A stretch of DNA of 64,000 bases from Streptomyces sp. CB01881 (GCF_002953255.1 NZ_CP026498.1:733130-797129); one strand, 5' to 3'; shown: positions 43,181 to 52,416, counted from the stretch's first letter. Notes: a model not told the origin generated them from the letters alone. Translations and numbers: made by a program.

Positions 43181-43759
43181 GTGGCGAGTCGTAAAACGTC
43201 GATCATGGAAGCAGCGGCGCGGGTGATCGCGCGGCGTGGGGTGCGCGGGCTGCGGGTGGAGGAGCTCGCCGCCGAGGCGGGCGTGTCCACCGCGTTGATC
43301 TACTACCACTTCAAGGACCGCACCGGGATCCTCCGGCAGACGCTGGAGTTCATCAACGACCGGGCCGAGCGCTACACGACCGAGCGGGCCGCCGACGCGC
43401 CGCCGCTGACGGCCCGCGAGGAGCTGGAGCAGACGCTGCTGCTGGAGCTCCAGGACACCGCCGAGGTGCGCGAGAACAGCACCGCCTGGGGCGAGCTGCG
43501 GGCGAGCGCGGTGTTCGACGGGACGCTGCGCGAGGACCTCGCACGGGCCACCCGGGTCTGGGTGCAGGAGGTCGCCGAGTTGCTCGGGGCGGTACAGCCG
43601 ATGTCCCCGGCGGTCGCCCTGGCCGGTGCGGCGGAGCGGCTGACCGCGCTGCTGGAGGGGCTGAGCACGCGCTGGCTCAGCGGCAGCCTGCCCCTGGCAC
43701 ACGCCCGCGCGCTCATGGCCGAGGCGATCGACGCCGAGGTGGCCCGACTCGGCTCCTGA
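43181..43759 (+). CDS. TetR-family regulator 1 of the deiminase locus
   Basis: A 192-residue TetR repressor with an HTH (LRVEELAAEAGVSTALIYYHFKDR, about residues 25-48). It is a close paralogue of the regulator at 59533: both have VIARRGVRGLRV, LIYYHF, LELQDT.EVRENSTAWGELRA and WLSGSLP. GTG 43181 is preceded at eight bases by TAAGGT, so the mRNA is probably leaderless, in the same arrangement as its paralogue. It stands upstream of the first deiminase gene, whose promoter carries the recurrent TGACTGA-N4-TCAGTCA operator. Confidence 0.88.
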   Translation: MASRKTSIMEAAARVIARRGVRGLRVEELAAEAGVSTALIYYHFKDRTGILRQTLEFINDRAERYTTERAADAPPLTAREELEQTLLLELQDTAEVRENSTAWGELRASAVFDGTLREDLARATRVWVQEVAELLGAVQPMSPAVALAGAAERLTALLEGLSTRWLSGSLPLAHARALMAEAIDAEVARLGS

Positions 43760-43939
43760 GCCGGCGGGTCCGGACCAGCGGACTCCGAACCGCCGCGCCG
43801 GAACCGGCCGGCGGCCCGAACCCGCGGGGTCCGAGCCGGCGTGCGTCCGGGCCGGCCTGCGCTCCGAGCCGCCCGCAGCGGCCGGACGTCACTCTCCGTA
43901 CGGAAGTCGTCGGACCTGCGTCATGCCACGCCCGCGAGT

Positions 43940-43968
43940 TTGACTGATTTTTCAGTCAGTGCGAGCCT
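43940..43968 (+). promoter_or_regulatory. Promoter and TetR operator A (deiminase 1)
   Basis: TGACTGATTTTTCAGTCA (43941-43958) is a perfect 7-4-7 palindrome in otherwise GC-rich DNA. It overlaps a TTGACT -35 hexamer (43940-43945); the weak -10 at 43963-43968 (GAGCCT) is 17 bp away. The identical 18-mer recurs at 62627, and a close variant at 59317. It lies 125 bp before the deiminase 1 start, in the 333-bp gap 43760-44092 that holds no gene. Confidence 0.8.
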
Positions 43969-44092
43969 GAAGCCGCAGGCCGGGTGCTGCCGCCGGCCCC
44001 CTCCCGTGGTGCGCCGCCGTGTGGCGGCGCGAAGAGTGGACCTGGTGGCCCGTGCGCCCTCCCCCGCACCGCCGCACGATCTGGAGACCCTC

Positions 44093-45130
44093 ATGACGCA
44101 CCACCGCGATGACCGTTCCACCGAGGCCTACCCCTGGGTGCCCGCAGACGACGCACCGCACGCCCGGACGTGGATGTCCTGGCCCTCCCGCCGGGGCGTG
44201 TGGGGGCTGCGCCTGGGCGGCGTCCAGGAGGACATCGCCCTGATCGCCCGGACGATCGCGGAGTTCGAGCCGGTGGTCATGTGCGCGCCCGACGACTGGA
44301 CGGCGGGCAAGGCCCAGCCGTGGTGCGGTTCCGCGGTGGAGGTGATCACCGCCATCCCCACCGACGACCTGTGGATGCGCGACATCGCGCCGGTGTTCCG
44401 CCGGGACGGCCACGGCGGCCTGGACGCCGTGATCCTCAACTTCAACGGCTGGGGCAACAAGCAGGTCCACCACGACGACGCCCTGGTCGCCGAGCGCCTC
44501 GCCACCCGCCGGGGCCTGCGCCACAGCTACGCGGACTTCGTCGGCGAGGGCGGCGCGATCGAGACCGACGGCGACGGCACGGTCATGGCCACCGAGAGCA
44601 GCCTGGTCAACAAGAACCGCAACCGGGGCATGAGCCGGGACGAGATCGAGGACGCCGTCCTGGACGCCTACGGCGCGGACGAGATGATCTGGCTGCCCGG
44701 CATCAAGGGCCGGGACATCACCGACGACCACGTGGACGTCACCTCCCGGTTCGTCCGCCCCGGCGTCGTGATGGTCCAGCTGCCGCCGGCGGACCGCAAC
44801 GACGCCTGGGCGCGGGACGCCCGCGAGCAGTTCGCGATCCTCTCCGCCGCCACCGACGCCCGCGGCCGCCGCCTCCAGGTCATCCCCGTGCACGGGCCGG
44901 ACACCGTCCGCTCCCGCAGCTCGAAGTTCGTCGACTCCTACCTCAACTTCCACGTCGTCAACGGCGGTGTCATCACCGCCCAGTTCGGCGACCCGTACAA
45001 GGACGCCGCCGCGAAGGAGGCGCTCGCCACGGCGTTCCCCGGCCGCGAGGTGGTGCAGATCGACGTCGACCGCCTGATGGCCGGCGGCGGCGGCATCCAC
45101 TGCTCGACCATGCACGAGCCGCTGCCGTAG
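44093..45130 (+). CDS. Agmatine deiminase-family protein 1 (no export signal)
   Basis: A 345-residue member of the agmatine/peptidyl-arginine deiminase family (PF04371). Family knowledge: the active-site Cys attacks the guanidinium carbon, releasing ammonia and a ureido product. Visible motifs are DDLWMRDIAPVF, NGWGNKQ, EGGAIETDG, DITDDHVD and GGGGIHC (Cys337). The N-terminus lacks a signal peptide, so it should be cytoplasmic. ATG 44093 has GGAG six bases upstream. It is transcribed from operator A and followed after 70 bp by deiminase 2. Confidence 0.87.
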   Translation: MTHHRDDRSTEAYPWVPADDAPHARTWMSWPSRRGVWGLRLGGVQEDIALIARTIAEFEPVVMCAPDDWTAGKAQPWCGSAVEVITAIPTDDLWMRDIAPVFRRDGHGGLDAVILNFNGWGNKQVHHDDALVAERLATRRGLRHSYADFVGEGGAIETDGDGTVMATESSLVNKNRNRGMSRDEIEDAVLDAYGADEMIWLPGIKGRDITDDHVDVTSRFVRPGVVMVQLPPADRNDAWARDAREQFAILSAATDARGRRLQVIPVHGPDTVRSRSSKFVDSYLNFHVVNGGVITAQFGDPYKDAAAKEALATAFPGREVVQIDVDRLMAGGGGIHCSTMHEPLP

Positions 45131-45200
45131 CCGCGGCCGCCTCCACCGAACACCCCGTTCCGAAGCCCCGACAGCCCCGACCCCCGGCCGGAGACCCCCC

Positions 45201-46370
45201 ATGCCCAACGCCCTGTCCCGCCGCACCCTGATGCGCTCCCTCGCCGGTGCCGGCGTCGGCGCCCTCACCCTCGGCCTCACCGCCTGCGATCCCACCGGCG
45301 CCGGCGACCTCGACGCCGTCTCGCCCTCGCAGCAGCCCGGCGGTGCGGCCACGGCGGGCGCCGGCGCCCGCCGCTTCGGCGCCGAGTGGGAGAAGCACCT
45401 GCGCACGGTGATGTCCTGGCCCGCCTCCGAGAGCGTCTGGGGCGACCAGCTCCCGGACGTCCGCCGGGACGTCGCGGGCCTGGCCCAGGCCATCGCGGCG
45501 CGCGAGCCGGTCGTCCTGATGGCCCGCCCCGAGCAGAAGGACGCCGCACAGAAGGCCTGCGGCTCGGCGGTCGAGGTCGTGCCCATCGCCGTCGACGACC
45601 TGTGGGCCCGGGACACCCTGCCGGTGTTCGTCGAGGAGGGTGGCAAGGTCAAGGGCGTCGACTTCAACTTCAACGGCTGGGGAGGCAAGCAGCAGCGCGG
45701 CAACGACTCCGAGGTCGCCCGCGCGGTGCTGGCGAAGTACGGCGTCGAGCGCATCGAGACCCGGCTCGTCGCCGAGGGCGGCTCCTTCGAGACCGACGGC
45801 CAGGGCACCCTGCTGGTGACCGAGAGCTCCGTCGTCAACGACAACCGCAACCCGGGCATGACCCGCGACCAGGTCGAGGCGGAGCTCAAGAAGGCCCTCG
45901 GCGTCACCAAGGTCGTCTGGCTGGCCGGCGTCAAGGGCAAGGACATCACCGACGCCCACGTCGACTGCCTGACCCGCTTCGTCGCTCCCGGCGTCGTCCT
46001 GCTCGACCAGGCCTTCCCCGGCACCCCGGCGGACGTCTGGTCCCGCGCCGCCGACCAGGCCCGCACCGCCCTGAAGAACGCCACCGACGCGAGCGGCAGG
46101 AAGCTGGAGGTCGTCGAGCTCCAGCAGCCCGACCCGGACAGGATCACCGGGCGCGGCGACGCCTTCGTCTCCTCGTACATGAACTTCTACATCGGCGCGA
46201 AGGGCGTCTACCTGCCGAAGTTCGGCGACGACCGGGCCGACGGCCGCGCCCAGCAGATCATGAAGCAGTACTTCCCCGGGCGGGAGATCGTCCCCGTGAA
46301 GATCGACGCGATCGCCGCCGGCGGTGGCGGCATCCACTGCGCGACCCACGACATCCCCGCCCTCGGCTGA
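45201..46370 (+). CDS. Tat-exported lipoprotein deiminase 2
   Basis: A 389-residue deiminase-family protein whose N-terminus is a Tat lipoprotein signal (LSRRTLMRS, hydrophobic core, LTAC with Cys29). Catalytic motifs are intact: DDLWARDTLPVF, NGWGGKQ, EGGSFETDG, DITDAHVD and GGGGIHC (Cys380). It is the closest relative of deiminase 7 at 62780, sharing EEGGKVKGVDFNF and FVSSYMNFYIG. It lies 70 bp downstream of deiminase 1 in the same direction, so it is probably co-transcribed. Confidence 0.87.
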   Translation: MPNALSRRTLMRSLAGAGVGALTLGLTACDPTGAGDLDAVSPSQQPGGAATAGAGARRFGAEWEKHLRTVMSWPASESVWGDQLPDVRRDVAGLAQAIAAREPVVLMARPEQKDAAQKACGSAVEVVPIAVDDLWARDTLPVFVEEGGKVKGVDFNFNGWGGKQQRGNDSEVARAVLAKYGVERIETRLVAEGGSFETDGQGTLLVTESSVVNDNRNPGMTRDQVEAELKKALGVTKVVWLAGVKGKDITDAHVDCLTRFVAPGVVLLDQAFPGTPADVWSRAADQARTALKNATDASGRKLEVVELQQPDPDRITGRGDAFVSSYMNFYIGAKGVYLPKFGDDRADGRAQQIMKQYFPGREIVPVKIDAIAAGGGGIHCATHDIPALG

Positions 46371-46382
46371 GCGGCCCCTTCC

Positions 46383-46424
46383 GGCGGGGCCGGGCCCGGT
46401 CCCAGGACCGGCCCCGACCCCGCC
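46383..46424. terminator. Bidirectional terminator between deiminases 2 and 3
   Basis: Twenty-base arms at 46383-46402 and 46405-46424 pair at 18 of 20 positions. They lie between the convergent stops at 46370 and 46428. Confidence 0.75.
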
Positions 46425-46427
46425 GCG

Positions 46428-47615
46428 TCAGACGGCGGGCTGCTGCTGGGTGACGCAGTGGATCCCGCCGCCTCCCGCCCCGAGGTAGTCGATGTCGAGC
46501 TGCTCGACGGTGCGGCCGGGGAACAGCCGGGCGAGGGTGGCCCTGGCCGCGCTGTCGGCCCTGGTGTCGCCGAACTGGGCGGAGATCACCGCGTTGTTGC
46601 AGAGGTAGTAGTTGGCGTAGGAGCCGACGAAGTCGGGGGACGTGGAGCGGATGAGGTTGTAGTCGGGGCCCTGGATCTGACCGACCGTGAACGGGGTGCC
46701 CTGGGCGCTGGTGGCGGTCGAGAGCGCCCGGTACTGCTGGCGCTCGTCCTCGGCCCAGACGTCGGTGTCACTCGCCAGGGGCTTCTGGACCACGGCCGCG
46801 CCGGCGCCGACGAAGCGGGAGGTGGCGTCCACGTGGTCGTCGGTGATGTCCTGGCCCGCGATGCCGGGGAACCAGATCACCGTGGAGGCGCCGAAGGCCG
46901 CGCACATCGCGGCCTCGATCTGGGCCTGGGACATGCCGGGGTTGCGGTTGGGGTTGATGATGCTGCTCCGGGTGGCCATCAGCGTGCCGGCGCCGTCGGT
47001 CTCGACGGCGCCGCCCTCGGCGACCAGCCCGGCCCGGGCGAACGGCACGCCCAGGTAGGCGGCGGCGCGCTGGGCGACCAGGGCGTCGTTGCCGTGCGGG
47101 TTCTGGTGGTTGCCCCAGCCGTTGAAGCCGAGGCCGATCGTGTCGAGACCGCCCGTGCCGTCGGTGCGGAACACGGGCCCGGTGTCGCGCATCCAGCAGT
47201 CGTCGACCGGGATGTCCCCGATGACCGTGACGCGTGAGCCGCACATCGACCGCGCCTTCGCGACACTGGCGGGATTGGCGCACAAGGTCACCGGCTCGTA
47301 CTTCGCGATGGTCTTCGCGATGAGGGCGATGTTCGACTGGACACCGCTGAGTTTGCCCCGCCAGATGGTGCTGCTGTCCGGCCAGGCCATCCAGGTACGG
47401 GTGTGCGGGACGGTGTCCAGCGGCACGCGGTAGCCCGCGGCGCCGACGGCGGCCGGTCCGCCCGCGGTGGTGCGGCGTTCCCCGGCGGCCAGGGCCTGCC
47501 CGCCGGTCGCCGCGGTCAGCGCGGTGCCGGCGACGGCGAGCCCGGCGGCCGTCAGGAACCGGCGCCGGCCGACGCTCCCGTCGGCCGGCGTCTGAAGTCT
47601 GGAGCGGTCGTCCAT
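46428..47615 (-). CDS. Tat-secreted soluble deiminase 3
   Basis: A 395-residue deiminase-family protein with a Tat signal (GRRRFLTAAGLAVAGTAL... ending QALAAG), without a lipobox, so it is probably secreted free. Motifs are DDCWMRDTGPVF, NGWGNHQ, EGGAVETDG, DITDDHVD and GGGGIHC (Cys387). ATG 47615 has GGAGG five bases upstream; ATG 47627 is too close to serve as well. It is divergent from TetR 3, with a CCAAGCGCTTGG-centred operator over its promoter. Confidence 0.87.
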   Translation of the reverse strand: MDDRSRLQTPADGSVGRRRFLTAAGLAVAGTALTAATGGQALAAGERRTTAGGPAAVGAAGYRVPLDTVPHTRTWMAWPDSSTIWRGKLSGVQSNIALIAKTIAKYEPVTLCANPASVAKARSMCGSRVTVIGDIPVDDCWMRDTGPVFRTDGTGGLDTIGLGFNGWGNHQNPHGNDALVAQRAAAYLGVPFARAGLVAEGGAVETDGAGTLMATRSSIINPNRNPGMSQAQIEAAMCAAFGASTVIWFPGIAGQDITDDHVDATSRFVGAGAAVVQKPLASDTDVWAEDERQQYRALSTATSAQGTPFTVGQIQGPDYNLIRSTSPDFVGSYANYYLCNNAVISAQFGDTRADSAARATLARLFPGRTVEQLDIDYLGAGGGGIHCVTQQQPAV

Positions 47616-47662
47616 CACTGCCTCCATGTCAAAGTCCGCTGCTCCTGCAGCAGTTGACCGAA

Positions 47663-47691
47663 AAGGTAAAACTGGCCAAGCGCTTGGTCAA
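47663..47691 (-). promoter_or_regulatory. Promoter and operator B of deiminase 3
   Basis: On the minus strand, -35 TTGACC (47691-47686) and -10 TACCTT (47668-47663) are 17 bp apart. The spacer is filled by TGGCCAAGCGCTTGGTCA (47673-47690), an 18-bp palindrome with one mismatch. It differs from operator A and is most likely bound by the divergent TetR at 47809. Confidence 0.8.
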
Positions 47692-47808
47692 TACTTCTCG
47701 CAGGCATCGGCCCGGACGGTACGGCGTTCCCCGGGCCGGGCGCCCGCCGGGAACCGCAGGCGGCATCACCGGCCCTGCCCGGCGCCGGCAGTCGTTACAG
47801 TGACGGCC

Positions 47809-48447
47809 ATGGCGACACAGGCGACAGGCACAGATCGGGGAACGGCCTCCGGACCGGGCGGCGCCGGCCGGACGCGCGCGTCCGCCAAGGGCGAGCAGAC
47901 CCGGGCCCGGCTGATCACGGCGGCCCGGACCCTGCTCGCGGGCGACGGCGCGGGGCGGTTCACCACCCGCAACGTGGCAGCGCTGAGCGGGGTCTCGCAC
48001 GGGATGTGCCACTACCACTTCGCGGACCGCACCGAGCTGATCGTCGCCGTGGTGGAGGACATCCGGCCCGAGTGGATCGCCCCGCTGGAGGAGGCGGTCA
48101 CCGGCCCGGGCGACTTCGCCGAGCGGGCGGAACGGGTGCTGGCGCTGCTCACCCGGCCCGAGAGCCCCGACCTGGCACGCCTGCACGCGGCCCTGCACTG
48201 GCTCGCCCTCAACGACGAGCGGGTCCGGGCCGGCCTGGAGGCGGAGTACGCGCGGTGGCGGTCCTGCTTCGTGCACCTGTTCCGGGCCCTGGCGGACGAG
48301 CGCGGCAGCGGCGGCGACCCCGTCCCCCTCGGCGAGGCCTTCGCCGCCGCCGTGGACGGGATCGCCGCCATCGGGTCGCTGGACGGGACGGTGGACGCCG
48401 CGCGGGTGCTGCGGACGCTGATGGACTCGCTGGCGTCCACCGTCTGA
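47809..48447 (+). CDS. TetR-family regulator 3 of the deiminase locus
   Basis: A 212-residue TetR repressor (HTH FTTRNVAALSGVSHGMCHYHFADRTEL). It is not a close paralogue of the other two regulators (CHYHF rather than IYYHF), matching its different operator. ATG 47809 lies seven bases after TACAGT, suggesting a leaderless mRNA. It is divergent from deiminase 3 and convergent with deiminase 4. Confidence 0.87.
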   Translation: MATQATGTDRGTASGPGGAGRTRASAKGEQTRARLITAARTLLAGDGAGRFTTRNVAALSGVSHGMCHYHFADRTELIVAVVEDIRPEWIAPLEEAVTGPGDFAERAERVLALLTRPESPDLARLHAALHWLALNDERVRAGLEAEYARWRSCFVHLFRALADERGSGGDPVPLGEAFAAAVDGIAAIGSLDGTVDAARVLRTLMDSLASTV

Positions 48448-48466
48448 CCGGCCGGGACGCGCGCCG

Positions 48467-49639
48467 TCAGGGGGTGGCGCCGGGCGCGACGGGCTGCTGC
48501 CGGGTGGCGCAGTGGATGCCCCCTCCCCCGCCGGCGATGTGGAAGATCTCGACCTGCGTCACCTTCCGCCCGGGGTGCAGGTCGCCGATGATGCCGGCCG
48601 CGCGGTCGGCGGCGGCCCGGTCGCCGAAGCGCGGCACGATGACGCCCCCGTTGCAGCCGTAGTAGTTGAGGTAGGTGGCGGGGAAGTCCTTTCCCGCGCC
48701 CTCGATGAGGGCGATGTCGGGCTCGGGGAGTTCGATGACCTTCAGCGTCCGGCCGTTCGCGTCGGTGTCGCTCCCGAGCACCTGCAACGCCTGGTCGGAG
48801 GCGGTGGTCCAGACGTCCGGCGGGGTGTCGGGGCCGGGCCGGTGGAGGACGACGGTGCCCGGTTCGGCGAAGCGGGCGAGGGCGTCGATGTGGCAGTCGG
48901 TGATGTCCTGCCCGGCGACCCCCTTGATCCAGAGCACCTTCCGCACGCCGAACAGTTCCCTGAGGGCCTCCTCGATCTGGTCGCGGGACTTGCCGGGGTT
49001 GCGGTTGTCGTTGACCCAGGAGCTCTCGGTGGCCATGAGCGTGCCCTCGCCGTCCGCCTCGATGCCGCCGCCCTCCCCGGTGACGGGAGCCTGGATCCGC
49101 GGGATGCCGTAGTGGCCGAGGAGGGTGCGGGCAACCAGGCCGTCCTCGGCGTGGGTCTGCTTGTTGCCCCAGCCGTTGAAGTTCAGGTCGACCCCGGCGA
49201 GCCCCTGCGGGCCGGTGACGAAGGTCGGGCCGGTGTCCCGCGCCCACAGGTCGTCGACGGCCAGGTCGAGCACCTCGACGGAGGAGCCGCAGGCCTGCCG
49301 GGCCTGGCCGGCCTGGTCGGGTCTGGCCATCAGCACCACCGGCTCGAACCCGGCGACGGCCCGGGCCAGCCCCGCGATGTCCTGGCGGACACCGGGGAGC
49401 TGGTCTCCCCAGACCTCCTCCAGCGCCGGCCAGGCCATGAAGGTGCGGGTGTGCGGACCCGACTCGGCCGGCATGACCCACGCCGGCCCCGCCGGGCCAC
49501 CCGACGAGGCCGGGGCCGTACCGCTCGGACCGGGCGGCTCCGCGTCCCCGCCGTCGGCGGAGCAGCCGGCCAGGGCCAGTGCGGCGAGCGCGGCTCCTGA
49601 ACGCAGGAACGTGCGGCGGGGCGGCCTGGGTTGCGCCAT
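48467..49639 (-). CDS. Tat-exported lipoprotein deiminase 4
   Basis: A 390-residue deiminase-family protein with Tat lipoprotein signal PRRTFLRSGAALAALALAGC (Cys26). Motifs are DDLWARDTGPTF, NGWGNKQ, EGGGIEADG, DITDCHID and GGGGIHC (Cys377). An IS element starts only 46 bp upstream, so its original promoter or operon connection is probably broken. Without the IS it would sit about 167 bp downstream of the ABC operon, in the same direction. Confidence 0.86.
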   Translation of the reverse strand: MAQPRPPRRTFLRSGAALAALALAGCSADGGDAEPPGPSGTAPASSGGPAGPAWVMPAESGPHTRTFMAWPALEEVWGDQLPGVRQDIAGLARAVAGFEPVVLMARPDQAGQARQACGSSVEVLDLAVDDLWARDTGPTFVTGPQGLAGVDLNFNGWGNKQTHAEDGLVARTLLGHYGIPRIQAPVTGEGGGIEADGEGTLMATESSWVNDNRNPGKSRDQIEEALRELFGVRKVLWIKGVAGQDITDCHIDALARFAEPGTVVLHRPGPDTPPDVWTTASDQALQVLGSDTDANGRTLKVIELPEPDIALIEGAGKDFPATYLNYYGCNGGVIVPRFGDRAAADRAAGIIGDLHPGRKVTQVEIFHIAGGGGGIHCATRQQPVAPGATP

Positions 49640-49685
49640 GGAGCCTCGATCCGGCGGGTGTCGGGGGTACGGCTCCGCACGCTAG

Positions 49686-51454
49686 CCGGTGACTTCGCAG
49701 GTGGGGTCTTAGGTTTCCAGCCAGCGGGGTCGGGTTTCGTCGATGCCGAGGAGTTCGAGCAGGTGTGCTTGGACTCCTCGGTTGATGAGGATGACGGGTG
49801 GGCTGGTCGCGGTGCCGGGTCGGAGCATGAGGCTGTCGAGGTGGTAGAGGATCATGCGGCCGGTGGGGCGGACCTTGCGGTTGTCGGGGTAGAGGCCGCC
49901 CATGGTCCGGTCGGGGCCCAGGGCCTGGCGGACCTGGCGTTCGATCAGGCAGAACACGAGTAGGGCCAGGCAGATGACGGTGATCAGGGCGGCGATGCGC
50001 CGGTTGTGTTCCAGGAAGATCGGGGCGACGGCGAGCGGGCCCTTGAAGTCGTTGTAGCGACGCTCGACGACGCCTTGGCCCTTGTAGCGCTTGAGGACCT
50101 CGGCGGCGTCGGCCTGCTCGGGAGTGAGCCGGGTGACCAGGGCGTACCAGCCGTCGGCGGCGGCCTCGGTGTCCAGGATGTCCTGATCGAAGTGCCAGGC
50201 CAGGGACGGGCGCCCGTCGGAATCGACGGTGACCCCGGTGCGCAGGCAGCTCGCGACCCGGCGGGTTTTGGCGATCACGCCGATGCGGGCCTCGACCTTG
50301 GCCGCGGTGTTGTAGAAGCGGCCGCCGGCCGAGCGCTGCAGTTTCTCCAGGTCTTCCGCGGCCCGGGCCAGGCGCTTGGCGCGGGCGGCCTGCTGGCCTT
50401 TGGCGTTGCCGGTGGAGTGGACCAGGATCCTGCGCAGCCGGTGCTGCGGGTCGCTCTTGCGTGGCCCGGTCATGACGTGGACGTCCTCCAGGACCCGGTA
50501 GGACTCCCGTTGGTCGGCGGGGGTGTTCCGCTCGCGGTCGCGGTCGTTGACGTAGTCGACCGGCCGGGCGGAGTGAAGGTCGAGGGCGGCGTAGACATCC
50601 GCCTTGACCTGGGCGGCCGGGAGCGGGGCGATGAAGTCGACCTTCGCGTCCAGCAGTGCGGTGATGTTCGGGTGGGAGACGAGTTTGGAGTCCGCGACGA
50701 GCAGGAAGTCCTTGCGCTCGGCGGTCTTCCGCAGGGCGTTCATCGCGCCGACGACCTGCGCGACCTCGCCCGCGCCGCCGTCGTAGACCCGGTGGAAGAG
50801 GGGGATCCCGCCGTCGCGGGTGACGGCCAGGCCGGCCTGGATCTGCTTCAGATCCACCCGCCGGTCCTTGGGGTGACCGTACCTGACCTGCGGAAAGCCC
50901 TCTTCCTGGTCCTCGTAGGCGCCGAACAGGGACATCGACGTCATGTCCCAGTGAATTTGGGCGGTGTCGATGCCGAATTCCGCGATGGCCTGCGCGCCGA
51001 CGGAGCCGGTGATCTCCTCCAGATGCGGGGCGATCGCGTCGAGAGCGCGGGCGAGCCTGTCGTCGTTGAGCAGGTCCGGCTCGACGCCGAAGACCTCCTC
51101 GACGGCCCACGTCCGCGCCCAGTCCCGGACTCGGACCATCGAGGTCGGCGAGGACAGCCGGTTGGCGACCAGGACCTCGATCACCTGCCCGTGCGTGAGG
51201 TGCGCGACCTCGCGGATCGGACACAGCTCGTCGATGATCCCGGCCACGTCCAGCCGGCGCAGAAACTCGGCAGAGGCGGGCAGAGCGCCCAGACGCCTCT
51301 CCACCACCGGGGCCAACTCCACCGTCATACGAGGACGCTGGACCCGGGAACGACGCGAGCGAGATATCGACACGCCCTACCCAACGACCCACCCCCGCCG
51401 AGGTACCGGCCACATCATCAGTTCATCCGAAACAGCTACATGCGAAGGATGGGG
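49686..51454. mobile_element. IS1634-like insertion sequence
   Basis: A 1769-bp element with one transposase gene. CTAG flanks both ends (49682-49685 and 51455-51458), consistent with a 4-bp target duplication. The ends share a weak inverted repeat: the left end reads CC-N5-CTTCGCA-N-GT-N-G and the right end, reverse-complemented, matches it at 12 of 19 positions. GCTAGC is itself palindromic, so the exact boundary could shift by a base or two. The insertion separates the ABC-transporter operon from deiminase 4. Confidence 0.7.
49709..51373 (-). CDS. IS1634-family transposase
   Basis: A 554-residue DDE transposase with a DUF4277-like N-terminal domain (LDVAGIIDELCPIREVAHLTHGQVIEVLVANRLSSP region) and an IS4-type catalytic core (DSKLVSHPNI, HWDMTSMSLFG, VVERRYNDFKG). 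It appears full length and intact. GTG 51373 is used; ATG 51328 (MTVELAPVVERRLG) is an alternative start. Codon use is less extreme than in neighbours (more T/A third positions), as expected for a mobile gene. Confidence 0.87.
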   Translation of the reverse strand: MSISRSRRSRVQRPRMTVELAPVVERRLGALPASAEFLRRLDVAGIIDELCPIREVAHLTHGQVIEVLVANRLSSPTSMVRVRDWARTWAVEEVFGVEPDLLNDDRLARALDAIAPHLEEITGSVGAQAIAEFGIDTAQIHWDMTSMSLFGAYEDQEEGFPQVRYGHPKDRRVDLKQIQAGLAVTRDGGIPLFHRVYDGGAGEVAQVVGAMNALRKTAERKDFLLVADSKLVSHPNITALLDAKVDFIAPLPAAQVKADVYAALDLHSARPVDYVNDRDRERNTPADQRESYRVLEDVHVMTGPRKSDPQHRLRRILVHSTGNAKGQQAARAKRLARAAEDLEKLQRSAGGRFYNTAAKVEARIGVIAKTRRVASCLRTGVTVDSDGRPSLAWHFDQDILDTEAAADGWYALVTRLTPEQADAAEVLKRYKGQGVVERRYNDFKGPLAVAPIFLEHNRRIAALITVICLALLVFCLIERQVRQALGPDRTMGGLYPDNRKVRPTGRMILYHLDSLMLRPGTATSPPVILINRGVQAHLLELLGIDETRPRWLET

Positions 51455-51579
51455 CTAGCCAAGGAGCGGTCGGGAACCGGCCCGGCAGGCACCCGCCATC
51501 GGGGTGAATCCGGCCGCGCCCGCCGCCCCGGCCCCGGCGGGCACCGGGCAGGCCCCCGCCGGGACCGGGCCACCCCGGG

Positions 51580-52416
51580 CTACAGCGCGCGGCGTGCGGC
51601 GGCGATCCGGTGGGGATCCCAGCCGGGCCGCGGGACGGACTCCAGCAGCAGCCCGGTGTAGGGGTGCTGCGGGTCGTCGAGGACCCTGGCGGTGGGGCCG
51701 GACTCGACGATCCGCCCGTGGCGCATGACGACGACGTCGTCGGTGACGCAGCGGACGACGCCGAGGTCGTGGGTGATGAACAGGTAGGCGATGCCGGTCT
51801 GTTCGCGGATGTCGGCGAGCAGGTTGAGGACCTGGGCCTGGACGGAGACGTCCAGGGCCGCCACCGCCTCGTCCAGGACCATGACGGCCGGCTCGACGGC
51901 CAGGGCCCGCGCGATGGCGACGCGTTGGCGCTGGCCGCCGGAGAGCTGCCGCGGCAGCGCGTCCGCCGCCCTGGTGCCGAGACCGACCTGGTCGAGGAGC
52001 TCCCTGATCCGGGCGTCGTGGTCGGCATCGGGGAAGTGCAGGCGCAGCGTCTCCCGGAGGACGGCCTCGACGCTGGTGCGCGGGTCCAGCGAGAGGTACG
52101 GGTCCTGGAAGACCATCTGGACCTCGCGGGCGCGGGCCAGCCGCTCGGCCCTCCCCCGCGCCCGGCCGGTGCGGGCCCGGCCCAGGACGCCGACCCGGCC
52201 CTCGTCGGCCTGTTCGAGGCCGACGATGATCCGGGCGGTGGTGGTCTTGCCGGAGCCGGACTCGCCGACGATGCCCAGGGATCCGCCGGCGGCGAGGCCG
52301 AAGGAGACGTCGTCCACCGCGCGCACGGTGCCGAAGCTGCGGCGCAGGCCGGTGACCTCCAGGACCTCGCCCGCGACCCGGCCGGTGGAGCCGGTCACGG
52401 AGGTGCTCTCACGCAT
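51580..52416 (-). CDS. Oligopeptide/dipeptide-type ABC transporter ATPase (DppF-like)
   Basis: A 278-residue ATPase with Walker A GESGSGKTTT, Q-loop QMVFQDPYLSLDPR, signature LSGGQRQRVAIARAL and Walker B VMVLDEAVAALD (Glu then Ala-Val rather than the usual Pro-Thr). It powers uptake through the permeases encoded upstream. Its start overlaps the preceding gene by eight bases. It is the last gene of the aguA-ABC operon, before the IS element. Confidence 0.88.
   Translation of the reverse strand: MRESTSVTGSTGRVAGEVLEVTGLRRSFGTVRAVDDVSFGLAAGGSLGIVGESGSGKTTTARIIVGLEQADEGRVGVLGRARTGRARGRAERLARAREVQMVFQDPYLSLDPRTSVEAVLRETLRLHFPDADHDARIRELLDQVGLGTRAADALPRQLSGGQRQRVAIARALAVEPAVMVLDEAVAALDVSVQAQVLNLLADIREQTGIAYLFITHDLGVVRCVTDDVVVMRHGRIVESGPTARVLDDPQHPYTGLLLESVPRPGWDPHRIAAARRAL

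Noticed and set aside
48012..51413. Long minus-strand frame spanning a TetR gene, deiminase 4 and the transposase
   Set aside because: It crosses IS and gene boundaries and is out of frame with all recognised products.
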